Below are positions 25,154 through 32,721 of a stretch of DNA of 38,451 nt, one piece after another. Origin of the DNA: an uncultured Clostridia bacterium (lineage in GTDB: Bacteria; Bacillota; Clostridia; Oscillospirales; Oscillospiraceae); the NCBI GenBank assembly GCA_947164825.1, contig CAMUYE010000011.1, positions 1-38,451 on the forward strand, in the 5' to 3' direction. Numbering within the stretch: position 1 is the first letter of the stretch; every line of letters begins with the position of its first letter. Made by a program: the position numbers and the translations under genes. The notes beneath the pieces were generated by a model. That model was not told the origin of the DNA. It ran no database searches and saw only the letters and a program-made list of their open reading frames with translations.

Positions 25154-25288
25154 AATTCGGGATTTGCCGGGATCATTTGTAGGGGCCGATGCCCACATCG
25201 GCCCTTTCCCCGGTCCGCAGGGAGGGCCGATGTGGGCATACTTCGTGAGTCTGCGACTTCGGCCCCTACGGTTCTGCAAATCCGAATT
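25154..25288. repeat. Palindromic dispersed repeat, copy C
   Basis: Same outer arms (AATTCGGGATTTGC / GCAAATCCGAATT) and inner GTAGGGGCCGATGCCC palindrome as copies A and B. Here the right inner arm is interrupted by a 20-nt insert (25239-25258), while the left arm is intact. Confidence 0.8.
25239..25258 (+). repeat. 20-nt mini-insert, copy 4, with a compensatory base-pair change
   Basis: TACTTCGTGAGTCTGCGACT in GGCA^TCGG. Its stem is AGTC-TGC-GACT, against ACTC-NNC-GAGT in the other copies. One C:G pair is flipped to G:C, so pairing is preserved. Confidence 0.75.
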
Positions 25289-25299
25289 TGGCGCTGCGT

Positions 25300-26802
25300 T
25301 TACAGGCCGTAGATGGCCGAGAACTTCTCTTCTAAGTAATCGGTGAAGTACTTGGGGTCGAAGGGCTCGCCCACGGCCCGCTCCAGGAGATCCATGGGAT
25401 CGTAGAGGGCGCCGAACTTCCAGATGTGCGCCTCCAGCCAGGCGGTGATGGGCCGCAGGTCGCCGGAGCGGATCGCGCCTTCCACGTCCACAGTCTCGCG
25501 CATCTTCGCCAGCATCTGGGCGCCGTAGGCGGAGCCCAAAGCGTAGGAGGGGAAGTAGCCCACGTTGCCGCCGGACCAGTGGCTGTCCTGAAGAACGCCG
25601 TGCTTGTCGTCAGGCACGTCGATTCCCAGATATTCCTTGTACTTCGCGTTCCAGACGGCGGGCAGATCCTCGGCGGCAATGCTGCCGTCAAAGAGGCCCT
25701 TTTCGATCTCGTAGCGCACCAGCACGTGCAGGGCGTAGGTCAGCTCGTCGGCCTCGGTGCGGATCAGGCTGGGCTCGGCCTTGTTGACGGCCAGGTACAT
25801 CTGCTCCGCGGTGACGCCTGCCAACTGCTCCGGGAAGAATTCCTGCATCTTCGGGAAGACCAGCTCGATAAAGGGACGGCTGCGGCCGATGAGGTTCTCC
25901 ATGAAACGGGATTGGCTCTCGTGGATGGACATGGACACGCCGCCCGAGAGGACGGTGCCCTCCAGCTCGTCGCCGGAGTGGAGCTCGTAGAGCGCGTGGC
26001 CGCCTTCATGAATCACCGAGTACATGGAGTAGATCGGCGTTTCCTCGTGGTAGTGGGTGGTGATGCGAACGTCTTTTTTGTTGAAATTGGTGGTAAAGGG
26101 GTGCTCCGTCTCGCCGATGGAGCAGCGATTCCGGTCAATGGTGATGACGTCCATCAGATAGTCGGAGAACTTCCGCTGAGCCTCGATGGGGTAGGTTTTT
26201 CCCCAGATAAAGCTGTCGTCCACCTGGGGCTTTGCCATGACCTTTTTCAGCAGGGGGACAATGTGCTCCTTCAGGGCGTTGAAGAAGGCGTCGGTCTTCT
26301 CCATGGTCAGACCGCGCTCATAGAGGCTGAGCTGGGTGTCGTAGGGGTTCTGGTCGGGCTTGTAGTATTTGGCAAAGCGGACGTTGGTGGCGAAGATCTC
26401 CTTCACGATGGGGGCGAAGGCGGGGAAATCGCTCTCAGCCTTGGCCTTGTGCCACACGGCGTCGGCCTTGTTCAGCAGCTCCACGTAGGCCACGTACTCG
26501 GCCTGGGGGATGGAGGCGGTGAACTCGCTCTGCCGCAGGAAGACCTCAATCTCCCGGGCGTCCTGGGCGGAGAGCTCGTCCCGGTGCTCCTTCAGGAACT
26601 GGGCGGCTTCCGCCAGCTCCTTGCCGGTCTCGATCTCATACATGCGGCCGGAGAGATAGGCCAGGGTCTTGCCGCGGCCCTCGGCGGACTCCACGGGCGC
26701 CACAGTGGCCCCGTCGTAGTGCAGCACGCCCATGGCGTGGCCCAAAGCGTGCATGGCGGCGATGTTCTCACGGTAGGTTTTCAGGGCTTCTTGGACGGTC
26801 AT
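25300..26802 (-). CDS. M32-family metallocarboxypeptidase
   Basis: 500 residues, the usual length for thermostable carboxypeptidase 1 (Taq-type) enzymes, which remove C-terminal residues from peptides in the cytosol using a metal ion. The HExxH motif reads IHEGGHALYE (His265, Glu266, His269) and the family segment SMSIHESQSRFMENLIGRS supplies the next glutamate ligand. Further conserved stretches are ITTHYHEETPIYSMYSVIHEGG and SHWSGGNVGYFPSYALGSAYGAQ. GGAAGGAG lies upstream of the ATG. It is the last gene of a four-gene reverse operon, 18 bp after psuG. A dispersed palindrome lies just downstream in place of an obvious terminator. Confidence 0.95.
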   Translation of the reverse strand: MTVQEALKTYRENIAAMHALGHAMGVLHYDGATVAPVESAEGRGKTLAYLSGRMYEIETGKELAEAAQFLKEHRDELSAQDAREIEVFLRQSEFTASIPQAEYVAYVELLNKADAVWHKAKAESDFPAFAPIVKEIFATNVRFAKYYKPDQNPYDTQLSLYERGLTMEKTDAFFNALKEHIVPLLKKVMAKPQVDDSFIWGKTYPIEAQRKFSDYLMDVITIDRNRCSIGETEHPFTTNFNKKDVRITTHYHEETPIYSMYSVIHEGGHALYELHSGDELEGTVLSGGVSMSIHESQSRFMENLIGRSRPFIELVFPKMQEFFPEQLAGVTAEQMYLAVNKAEPSLIRTEADELTYALHVLVRYEIEKGLFDGSIAAEDLPAVWNAKYKEYLGIDVPDDKHGVLQDSHWSGGNVGYFPSYALGSAYGAQMLAKMRETVDVEGAIRSGDLRPITAWLEAHIWKFGALYDPMDLLERAVGEPFDPKYFTDYLEEKFSAIYGL

Positions 26803-26820
26803 AATGATCTCCTTCCTTTT

Positions 26821-27741
26821 TTACAGCTTACAGTACGCCGCGGCGGTTTTGGCCGCCAGGCGGGCGTTGTTGTAGACGAGCTGAATGTTCGAGGCCAGGC
26901 TGTCGCCGCCGGTGAGGTCCTTGACCTTGGCCAGCAGATAGGGGGTCGTGGCCTTGCCGTGGATGCCTTCCTTGACAGACTGGGCGATGGCCTCGTCGAT
27001 GGCCTTGTTGATGACGTCGAAATCCATGGCGTATTCCTCGGGGATGGGGTTCGTGACCAGAATGCCGCCCTTGAGGCCCAGATCCCGCTGGACCTTGAAG
27101 ACCCGGGCCAGCTCCTCGGGGCTGTCGATGCGGTAGTCCACCTCGAAGCCGCTGCGCCGGGTGTAGAAGGCGGGCAGCTCCTTGGTCTGATAGCCCAGCA
27201 CGGGGACCCCGTGGGTCTCCAGGTATTCCAGGGTGAGGCCCAGATCCAGAATGGACTTGGCGCCCGCGCAGACCACCATGACCGGGGTATTGGCCAGCTC
27301 TTCCAGGTCGGCGGAGATATCCATGGTTGTCTCGGCGCCCCGGTGGACGCCGCCGATGCCGCCGGTGGCGAAGATCTGAATGCCCGCCATGTGGGCGATC
27401 ATCATGGTGGTGGTGACGGTGGTGGCGCCGTCCAGGCCCTTGGCCACGAGGACGGGCAGGTCCCGGCGGCTGGCCTTGGTGACGGCCTGGCCGGTCTTGC
27501 CCAGGTATTCGATCTCCTCGGGGGTCAGGCCCGCCTTCAGGCGGCCCCCCAGGATGGCGATGGTGGCGGGGACGGCGCCGTTGTCCCGGATGACCTTCTC
27601 CACGTTGAGGGCGGTCTCCACGTTCTGGGGATAGGGCATGCCGTGGGAAATGATGGTGGATTCCAGAGCCACCACAGGCCGCCCGGCAGCGACCGCCGCG
27701 GCGACTTCGGGATTGACGTCCAGATATGCGTTCAGATTCAT
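26821..27741 (-). CDS. psuG: Pseudouridine-5'-phosphate glycosidase
   Basis: 306 residues. PsuG cleaves the C-glycosidic bond of pseudouridine 5'-phosphate to uracil and ribose 5-phosphate, the second step of pseudouridine salvage. Family signatures include VVALESTIISHGMPYPQN, ATIAILGGRLKAGLTPEEI, KASRRDLP (with the catalytic lysine region), GGIGGVHRGAE and CAGAKSILDL. The ATG at 27741 follows GAGGAGGAA and overlaps the psuK stop codon as ATGA, so the two are translationally coupled. The frame stays open far upstream, but that extension lies inside psuK and is an artefact. Confidence 0.96.
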   Translation of the reverse strand: MNLNAYLDVNPEVAAAVAAGRPVVALESTIISHGMPYPQNVETALNVEKVIRDNGAVPATIAILGGRLKAGLTPEEIEYLGKTGQAVTKASRRDLPVLVAKGLDGATTVTTTMMIAHMAGIQIFATGGIGGVHRGAETTMDISADLEELANTPVMVVCAGAKSILDLGLTLEYLETHGVPVLGYQTKELPAFYTRRSGFEVDYRIDSPEELARVFKVQRDLGLKGGILVTNPIPEEYAMDFDVINKAIDEAIAQSVKEGIHGKATTPYLLAKVKDLTGGDSLASNIQLVYNNARLAAKTAAAYCKL

Positions 27742-28664
27742 AGGGTATTCCTCCTCATTCGATGCACTGCGTTTTGATAAGACAGGGCCGGGTTGACGGT
27801 TTCCGGGCTTTCGACGGCGATGGAAGAGCAGGCCAGGGCAAAGCGGGCGGCGCGGTCGATGGGCAGCCCGTCCAGGAAGGCCCGGACGAAGCCTGCCATC
27901 ATGGCGTCTCCGCCTCCGCTGGCGTTTACCAGCCGGGTCTCCGGGCAGGGGGCCAGGCAGCGCTCGGTGTCCCAGGCGCAGTAGACGCCCTCCGTCCCCA
28001 GGGAAATGCAGACCCGCTGCAGGCCGGTGGAGAGCAGCTTTGCCGCCGCCAGCTCCAGGCTCGTCCGGTCCGTGATCTCCACGCCGGAGAGCAGCTCGGC
28101 CTCCAGCCGGTTCGGCTTCAGGGTGTGGAGCCTGCCCAGTATGGGCCGCAGCTTTTCGGCCTTGGTGACGGAGACGGGATCCGCAAAAAGCGGCGCGCCG
28201 CAGTTCGCGGCCAGCCATTCCAGAGTCTCCGGCTCCAAATTGGCGTCCATCACCACCGCGGCTGCCCCGTTCAGAAGATCCCGATTCGCGTTCAGATAGG
28301 CCGGGTCGATCCAGCGGGACAGGCTGTTGTCGCAGAGGGCCAGGGCCATATCTCCCTCGGGGCCCTCGATGGCCAGATAGGTGGAGGCGGCTGCCCCCGG
28401 GACGCTTCTTGCCCGGGAGAGGCCGATCCCTGCCGCCGCGCAGCCGCCGCGGAGGGTCTCAGCCCAGCCGTCCTCGGCCAGGGCGGTGAGCATGGAGCTC
28501 TCCACCCTCAGCAGACAGAGGTTGTGGGCCACGTTTCGCCCGACGCCGCCCAGGGAGAACCGCACGGTACCCGGATTGGAATCCCCTTCGATCAGCGGCG
28601 CGAGGGACTTGCCGCAGATGTCCAGGTTGATCGCGCCGACCACTGTGACATAGGGCTTATCCAT
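27738..28664 (-). CDS. psuK: Pseudouridine kinase (PfkB family)
   Basis: 308 residues of the PfkB/ribokinase fold. The N-terminal substrate signature is VVGAINLDICGKS and the glycine pair is GGVGRNVAHNL. The C-terminal catalytic block is VNASGGGDAMMAGFVRAFLDG, with the conserved catalytic Asp in GGGD. It should phosphorylate pseudouridine to the 5'-phosphate used by PsuG. The identity as PsuK rather than another PfkB sugar kinase rests largely on the 4-bp overlap with psuG. The start overlaps the upstream zinc-ribbon gene by 8 bp. Confidence 0.92.
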   Translation of the reverse strand: MDKPYVTVVGAINLDICGKSLAPLIEGDSNPGTVRFSLGGVGRNVAHNLCLLRVESSMLTALAEDGWAETLRGGCAAAGIGLSRARSVPGAAASTYLAIEGPEGDMALALCDNSLSRWIDPAYLNANRDLLNGAAAVVMDANLEPETLEWLAANCGAPLFADPVSVTKAEKLRPILGRLHTLKPNRLEAELLSGVEITDRTSLELAAAKLLSTGLQRVCISLGTEGVYCAWDTERCLAPCPETRLVNASGGGDAMMAGFVRAFLDGLPIDRAARFALACSSIAVESPETVNPALSYQNAVHRMRRNTL

Positions 28665-29343
28665 GGAAATTCACGGCCCCCGCCTGCTGCCGGGCCAGCA
28701 CGGCCTCCAGCTCGGCGCGATTTTTCTTGGTCTTGGAGAAATTAATGATGATGAAGACCAGGGCCGGGGTGCTGAAAAAGGCGCCAAGGACGATGACGCC
28801 CACGCTGCCCGCGTGCTTCAGGGCGTTGGAGCAGTTGGTGGCGGATTCCTCCCAGTAGCGGTGGACCTTGCTTCCCATCACAAAGCCCATGATCACCACA
28901 GGCAGAAGGGAGATGGTCATGACGATGCCGTAGACCGTGAAGAAGCTGAGCAGGAAGTATCCGCCGATCATATCTTCCGCGCTGCCGTCATAGACCGACG
29001 CGGCGCCGATGCTGCCGAAGAGCAGATACATTCCCGCGATGAACATCATAAGCACGAGGACCCCGATGGCACTGAAGCGCCAGGCCTTGGACTCCTGGTG
29101 CAGGTGCATCCGCAGAGCCTGAAGGGCGGGGCTGTCGGCGGGATCGAGGATCGCCGGACCGCGGTCCGGCGCGGATTGGGTGGGGATCATCGCCTCGCAG
29201 GGGGCTTCGCTGCCCGAGGGAGCGGCGAAGGCAGCGGGATCCGGTGCGGCGGGCGGAGTGAACTCCGCGATCGAGACGCCGCACTTCGGGCAGAAGCGGC
29301 CGTTCTCGGGGATCGGGGCGCCGCAGTAAGGACAGATTTGCAT
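28657..29343 (-). CDS. Zinc-ribbon membrane protein, first gene of the psuKG operon
   Basis: 228 residues. A zinc ribbon opens the protein (CPYCGAPIPENGRFCPKCG, two CxxC pairs). A Pro/Ala-rich linker and three hydrophobic segments follow (about 91-113, 130-158 and 183-203), with a charged C-terminus. This zinc-ribbon plus membrane-helices plan is common in Bacillota but the function is unknown. The ATG at 29343 follows AAAGGAG; the TTG at 29367 is less likely. It overlaps psuK by 8 bp, so they are co-translated, yet nothing in the protein suggests nucleoside salvage. A membrane sensing or uptake-associated role is only a guess. Confidence 0.8.
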   Translation of the reverse strand: MQICPYCGAPIPENGRFCPKCGVSIAEFTPPAAPDPAAFAAPSGSEAPCEAMIPTQSAPDRGPAILDPADSPALQALRMHLHQESKAWRFSAIGVLVLMMFIAGMYLLFGSIGAASVYDGSAEDMIGGYFLLSFFTVYGIVMTISLLPVVIMGFVMGSKVHRYWEESATNCSNALKHAGSVGVIVLGAFFSTPALVFIIINFSKTKKNRAELEAVLARQQAGAVNFHG

Positions 29344-29385
29344 ATCGCTTTTCTCCTTTCTTGACAAAAATGCTGATACTCAATT

Positions 29386-29414
29386 ATTATATCACAAACT
29401 GCACGGAAGCGCAA
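29386..29414 (-). promoter_or_regulatory. Promoter of the zinc ribbon-psuK-psuG-M32 operon
   Basis: On the reverse strand: TTGCGC (29414-29409), a 17-bp spacer, TATAAT (29391-29386). Confidence 0.75.
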
Positions 29415-29418
29415 GCAG

Positions 29419-29503
29419 GGAAACGGCGGAGAACAACAGGAAACGGCGGAGAACGACAGGACAGGAAACAGCGGAGAACGACAGGACAGGAAACCGGGGA
29501 GAA
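29419..29503. repeat. Tandem repeat between divergent promoters
   Basis: Four units starting GGAAAC: 29419-29438 (20 bp), 29439-29463 and 29464-29488 (25 bp each, nearly identical), and a partial unit 29489-29503. Core unit GGAAACGGCGGAGAACGACA. It lies between the reverse psu operon promoter and the forward holB promoter. Confidence 0.85.
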
Positions 29504-29523
29504 AAGCGGGCGAGGAAAAATGC

Positions 29524-29552
29524 TTGCATATCTCCGGAACTTGTGATATCAT
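29524..29552 (+). promoter_or_regulatory. Promoter of holB-ricT
   Basis: TTGCAT (29524-29529), a 17-bp spacer, TATCAT (29547-29552). Confidence 0.7.
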
Positions 29553-29585
29553 ATACAATTAGGAAAACTGTGTGGAGGTGCGGGC

Positions 29586-30545
29586 ATGGAGGCTCTGCTG
29601 GGCAACGAACGGCTGAAAAAGGGCCTCGCCGCGGCCTTTGCCGCGGATCGGCTCTCCCACTGCTATCTGATCGCCGGTCCCGCCGGAAGCGGAAAGCGCA
29701 GTCTGGCCAGGATCCTGGCCGCCGCCATGGAGTGCACCGCGGGCAGCGGGCGGCCCTGCGGGGTCTGCCTGCAGTGCCGGAAGGTCCTGGACAACGTTCA
29801 CCCCGACGTCATCACCGTGGACGACCCGACGAAAAAGACCGTCACCGTGGATCTGGTGCGGAAGGCCCGAGCAGACGTCTACATCAAGCCCAACGAGGGC
29901 CTGCGGAAGATCTACGTCTTCCCCCGGGCAGCGGAGATGAACGCCGCCGCCCAGAATGCCCTGCTGAAGGTCATCGAGGAGCCGCCGGACTACGCGGCCT
30001 TCCTCCTGCTGACGGAAGCCGCGGAGCGGCTGCTGCCCACGATCCGGTCCCGGGCCGTGCCGCTGCAGCTGGCCCCGCTGTCGGAGGCCGAAGGCCTGTC
30101 GGAGCTGGCGAAGCGCTTCCCGGACCGGAGTCGGGATGCGCTGGCGGAGGTCTGGAGCCGCTCCGAAGGCTGGCTGGGCCGGGCCGTGCAGCTTCTGGGC
30201 GAGGGCGAGAGCCTGGCTCCCGAGACCCGGAGCTTTGCGGACTGTTTTGCCCGCCGGGACAAGCTGGGGCTGACGGAGCTGCTGGTCCCCCTGGAACGGC
30301 GCAAGCGGGAAGAGCTGATCCCCCTGCTGAACCAGTGGGTCGAGCTGCTGAGCGGAGCTCTGGCCGTCCGGGCCGGGCAGACCGGCCGCTGGGAAGCCGC
30401 CGAGCGCATCGGGCGCAGCCGCACCTCCGCCGCCTGCCTCCGGGCCCTGGAGAGCCTTCGCCGGGCGACAGCTCTGCTGCAGGGCAATATCAGCCCCGGC
30501 GCCGTCTGCGGGGCCCTGCAGGTGTGGCTGGACCGCAACGAATAG
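29586..30545 (+). CDS. holB: DNA polymerase III subunit delta prime
   Basis: 319 residues. Delta prime is the stator of the clamp-loader complex that places the beta clamp on DNA. The AAA+ fold is visible: LSHCYLIAGPAGSGKRSLA with a Walker A motif (about 30-38), a zinc-binding cysteine set CGVCLQCRKV (about 58-67), AAAQNALLKVIEEPP, and SRAVPLQL after sensor 1. GGAGGT lies seven bases before the ATG. It is followed by ricT after 33 bp, the holB-ricT order known from Bacillus subtilis, which supports both identifications. Confidence 0.95.
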   Translation: MEALLGNERLKKGLAAAFAADRLSHCYLIAGPAGSGKRSLARILAAAMECTAGSGRPCGVCLQCRKVLDNVHPDVITVDDPTKKTVTVDLVRKARADVYIKPNEGLRKIYVFPRAAEMNAAAQNALLKVIEEPPDYAAFLLLTEAAERLLPTIRSRAVPLQLAPLSEAEGLSELAKRFPDRSRDALAEVWSRSEGWLGRAVQLLGEGESLAPETRSFADCFARRDKLGLTELLVPLERRKREELIPLLNQWVELLSGALAVRAGQTGRWEAAERIGRSRTSAACLRALESLRRATALLQGNISPGAVCGALQVWLDRNE

Positions 30546-30578
30546 AAAACGCAAACTGCAAACGGAAAAGGAACGATT

Positions 30579-32255
30579 ATGGATTACGAACACAAGGATA
30601 TTCGGGAGGAATTGCCTCCCGTGGAATTGATCGAAGAATCGGCTGCGGAAGAGAAGGAGGCGGCAGAGCTTCCCGCGGAACAGACCGCGCCCGTCCGGGA
30701 GCCCCTGTCGGCCCTCACCGCCGTCTCCGCTAAGAAGCGAGCGCCCCGGCTGGAGCCCCAGGCGAACGCTGCGGCCTCTGTGCCCGCCGCCCCTCCTGCT
30801 GCCGCGCCGGACCCCAATGAGCGGGTCCCCGTCTGCGACGTGCAGTTCCGCACCGGCAGCAAGATCTACTTTTTCGACCCCGCCGGGCTGGAACTCAAGA
30901 ACGGCGATCACGTCATTCTCGACACCACCCGCGGGGCGGAATACGGTTACTGCGTCATCGGCAGCCACCGGATCGCCCGCCGGGAGCTGGTTCAGCCCCT
31001 GCGCCGGGTCCTGCGTGTCGCCACGCCCGTGGACGAGCGGATCAAGGCCGAGAACGAGAAAAAAGAGAAGGACGCCTACGCCTTCTGCCAGCGTAAGATC
31101 GAGGAGCTGGGGCTGGATATGCAGCTGGTCTCCGTCGAGTGCGCCTTTGACGGCAGCAAGCTTCTCTTCTTCTTTACCGCCGACGCCCGGGTGGATTTTC
31201 GGGAGCTGGTGAAGATCCTGGCCGCCAATTACCACACCCGGATCGAGCTTCGGCAGATCGGCGTGCGGGACAAGGCCAAGATGCTGGGCGGCCTGGGCAT
31301 CTGCGGCAGACCCTTCTGCTGCGCCAGCTTCCTGGACGAGTTCCAGCCCGTCTCCATCAAGATGGCTAAGACCCAGAATCTCAGCCTGAACCCCACCAAG
31401 ATCTCCGGCACCTGCGGGCGGCTCATGTGCTGCCTCAAATATGAGCAGGACGCCTATGAGGATCTGATCAAGACCAGTCCCAAGCCCGATTCTTTTGTGG
31501 ACACCCCCGACGGCCGCGGCACGGTCACCGCCGTCAATCTGATGAAGCAGAGCGTCAGCGTCCGCATGGAACAGGACGAAGACGAGATCCACAATTATCG
31601 CAACGACGAGATCTTCATCCTGCGCAGCGGAAAGGCCAAGAAGAACGATCCGCCCATCCCTCCGGACCTGGCCCCAATCTCCGGACGGAAGGATGGAGAG
31701 CTTCTTCGGGAGCGCCGCCCCTTCCTGGAGCAGCGCCTGACCCTGGACCCCGAGGAGGCGGAGCTGCGGGAATACCGGGAGGAGCCGGAGTCCCCGGAGG
31801 AGCCGGAGCCTGAGCAGCCCCGGGAGAGCGGCGGCCGCCGTTCCCGCCAGGACCGGAAGGGAAAGCCCGATCAGGCCGGGGAGCCCGAGCAGACGGAAAT
31901 GCCCGCCCCGGAGGCGGAGCCTGCTCAGGAGAAAAAGCCCAACCAGCCCAAGCGGGAGGGCGGCAAAAAGAAGAAAAATCACCGGGGTGGAAAGCCCGCC
32001 GGGCAGGCCGAGAAGGCCGCCCCCGCCGAGCGGCCGGAGCGGATCGAGAAGTCCGACGGCGGCCCCAGGCAGCAGCCCTCCCGCCAGCAGCGCCGCCGCC
32101 AGCAGCAGGGCAAGCCCGAGGTGAAGCTGCCCCAGCAGGAGCAGAAGCACATCGTGCCCGAGAAGGCCGCCCAGCCCGAGCAGCCCGCCCCCAAGCCCGA
32201 GGGCAAGAAGAACAACAAGCGTCGGTACTACCACAACCGGAAGCCGAAGGGATAA
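30579..32255 (+). CDS. ricT: RicT/YaaT (PSP1 domain) RNA-maturation factor with long charged tail
   Basis: 558 residues. In Bacillus subtilis RicT (YaaT) acts with RicA and RicF, a 4Fe-4S-containing complex that steers RNase Y in mRNA processing and affects sporulation and competence. A variable Glu/Pro/Ala-rich lead covers about 1-82. The PSP1 core (about 83-350) has the two cysteine clusters GICGRPFCC (Cys242, 247, 248) and GTCGRLMCC (Cys279, 284, 285). The last about 200 residues (about 355-558) are low-complexity and rich in Lys, Arg, Glu, Gln and Pro, with stretches such as RQQPSRQQRRRQQQ and KKNNKRRYYHNRKPKG. Typical family members are about 275 residues, so both flanks are additions; the tail looks suited to RNA or ribonucleoprotein contact. 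Confidence 0.93.
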   Translation: MDYEHKDIREELPPVELIEESAAEEKEAAELPAEQTAPVREPLSALTAVSAKKRAPRLEPQANAAASVPAAPPAAAPDPNERVPVCDVQFRTGSKIYFFDPAGLELKNGDHVILDTTRGAEYGYCVIGSHRIARRELVQPLRRVLRVATPVDERIKAENEKKEKDAYAFCQRKIEELGLDMQLVSVECAFDGSKLLFFFTADARVDFRELVKILAANYHTRIELRQIGVRDKAKMLGGLGICGRPFCCASFLDEFQPVSIKMAKTQNLSLNPTKISGTCGRLMCCLKYEQDAYEDLIKTSPKPDSFVDTPDGRGTVTAVNLMKQSVSVRMEQDEDEIHNYRNDEIFILRSGKAKKNDPPIPPDLAPISGRKDGELLRERRPFLEQRLTLDPEEAELREYREEPESPEEPEPEQPRESGGRRSRQDRKGKPDQAGEPEQTEMPAPEAEPAQEKKPNQPKREGGKKKKNHRGGKPAGQAEKAAPAERPERIEKSDGGPRQQPSRQQRRRQQQGKPEVKLPQQEQKHIVPEKAAQPEQPAPKPEGKKNNKRRYYHNRKPKG

Positions 32256-32263
32256 GGCCCGCC

Positions 32264-32302
32264 TGTAGGGCGGCCTGACCCCAGGCCGCCGTCCCCGCCT
32301 GG
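32264..32302. repeat. GC-rich palindrome after ricT
   Basis: GTAGGGCGGCCTG / CAGGCCGCCGTCCCC, a degenerate relative of the GTAGGGGC...GCCCCTAC palindromes. Confidence 0.5.
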
Positions 32303-32305
32303 GAT

Positions 32306-32340
32306 GCGGAATGAATAGTGAATAATGAATAATGAATAAT
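32306..32340. repeat. Heptamer array (GAATAAT type)
   Basis: GCGGAAT, GAATAGT and three GAATAAT in 7-bp phase. Confidence 0.8.
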
Positions 32341-32373
32341 TGAGGTATTTTCCAATTCTGCGAATTGAAAAAT

Positions 32374-32413
32374 AAAAATGACCTGTTTCCGGGAACGGAG
32401 GCAGGTCATTTTT
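32374..32413. terminator. Bidirectional terminator between ricT and the XRE gene
   Basis: AAAAATGACCTG / CAGGTCATTTTT, with A-run and T-run at opposite ends. It serves both convergent genes, and the XRE stop codon (32406-32408) is inside the stem. Confidence 0.88.
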
Positions 32414-32639
32414 CTGTTGTGCGGGGTTTTCGCTTGCGCGGCTCCGTGCCCAGGATATAGTCCGCGGAGACGTTGTAGAGCTGACAAAGGCGGATCAAAT
32501 GGCGGAGCGGCAGCTCGTTTGCGCCGCGCTCGTATCGCGCATACATGGTCTGGGAGGTGCCGAGCCGTTCTGCGACCTGCTTTTGCGTCAGATCTGCGTC
32601 CTCCCGCAGATCCCGTATTTTTTGTACGTAGTATTCCAA
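32406..32639 (-). CDS. XRE-family transcriptional regulator
   Basis: 77 residues from the TTG at 32639, or 94 from an ATG at 32690. A Cro/CI-type helix-turn-helix fills most of it: IRDLREDADLTQKQVAERLGTSQTMYARYERGANELPLRHLIRLCQLYNVSADYILG, then a basic tail. I prefer the TTG because GGTGAG is four bases upstream, relatives begin MEYYVQKI, and the likely reverse promoter (32693-32721) would start transcription at about 32686, below the ATG. It probably represses itself and the divergent small gene by binding the palindrome at 32715-32732. Confidence 0.85.
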   Translation of the reverse strand: MEYYVQKIRDLREDADLTQKQVAERLGTSQTMYARYERGANELPLRHLIRLCQLYNVSADYILGTEPRKRKPRTTEK

Positions 32640-32692
32640 GCCGCTCACCGCCCCGGCAGATAGTTTATCAGTTCCGTTTATTATTACCATAA

Positions 32693-32721
32693 TAAATATA
32701 TTTACTGTTGAAATTAGTAAA
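32693..32721 (-). promoter_or_regulatory. Probable promoter of the XRE gene
   Basis: On the reverse strand: TTTACT (32721-32716), a 17-bp spacer, TATTTA (32698-32693). The -35 lies inside the operator palindrome. Confidence 0.5.

Noticed and set aside
15029..25279. Reverse-strand open frame of 3,416 codons
   Set aside because: It mirrors the giant subtilase gene, has no ribosome site, no recognisable domain and shadow-type composition; it results from codon bias in the sense gene.
26821..28218. 465-codon version of the psuG frame
   Set aside because: The extra N-terminal part lies within psuK in another frame; the ATG at 27741 with its ribosome site gives the family-typical start.
29419..29503. 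CRISPR array
   Set aside because: Units are contiguous with no unique spacers and no cas genes nearby; it is a simple tandem repeat. The heptamer arrays were rejected as CRISPR for the same reason.
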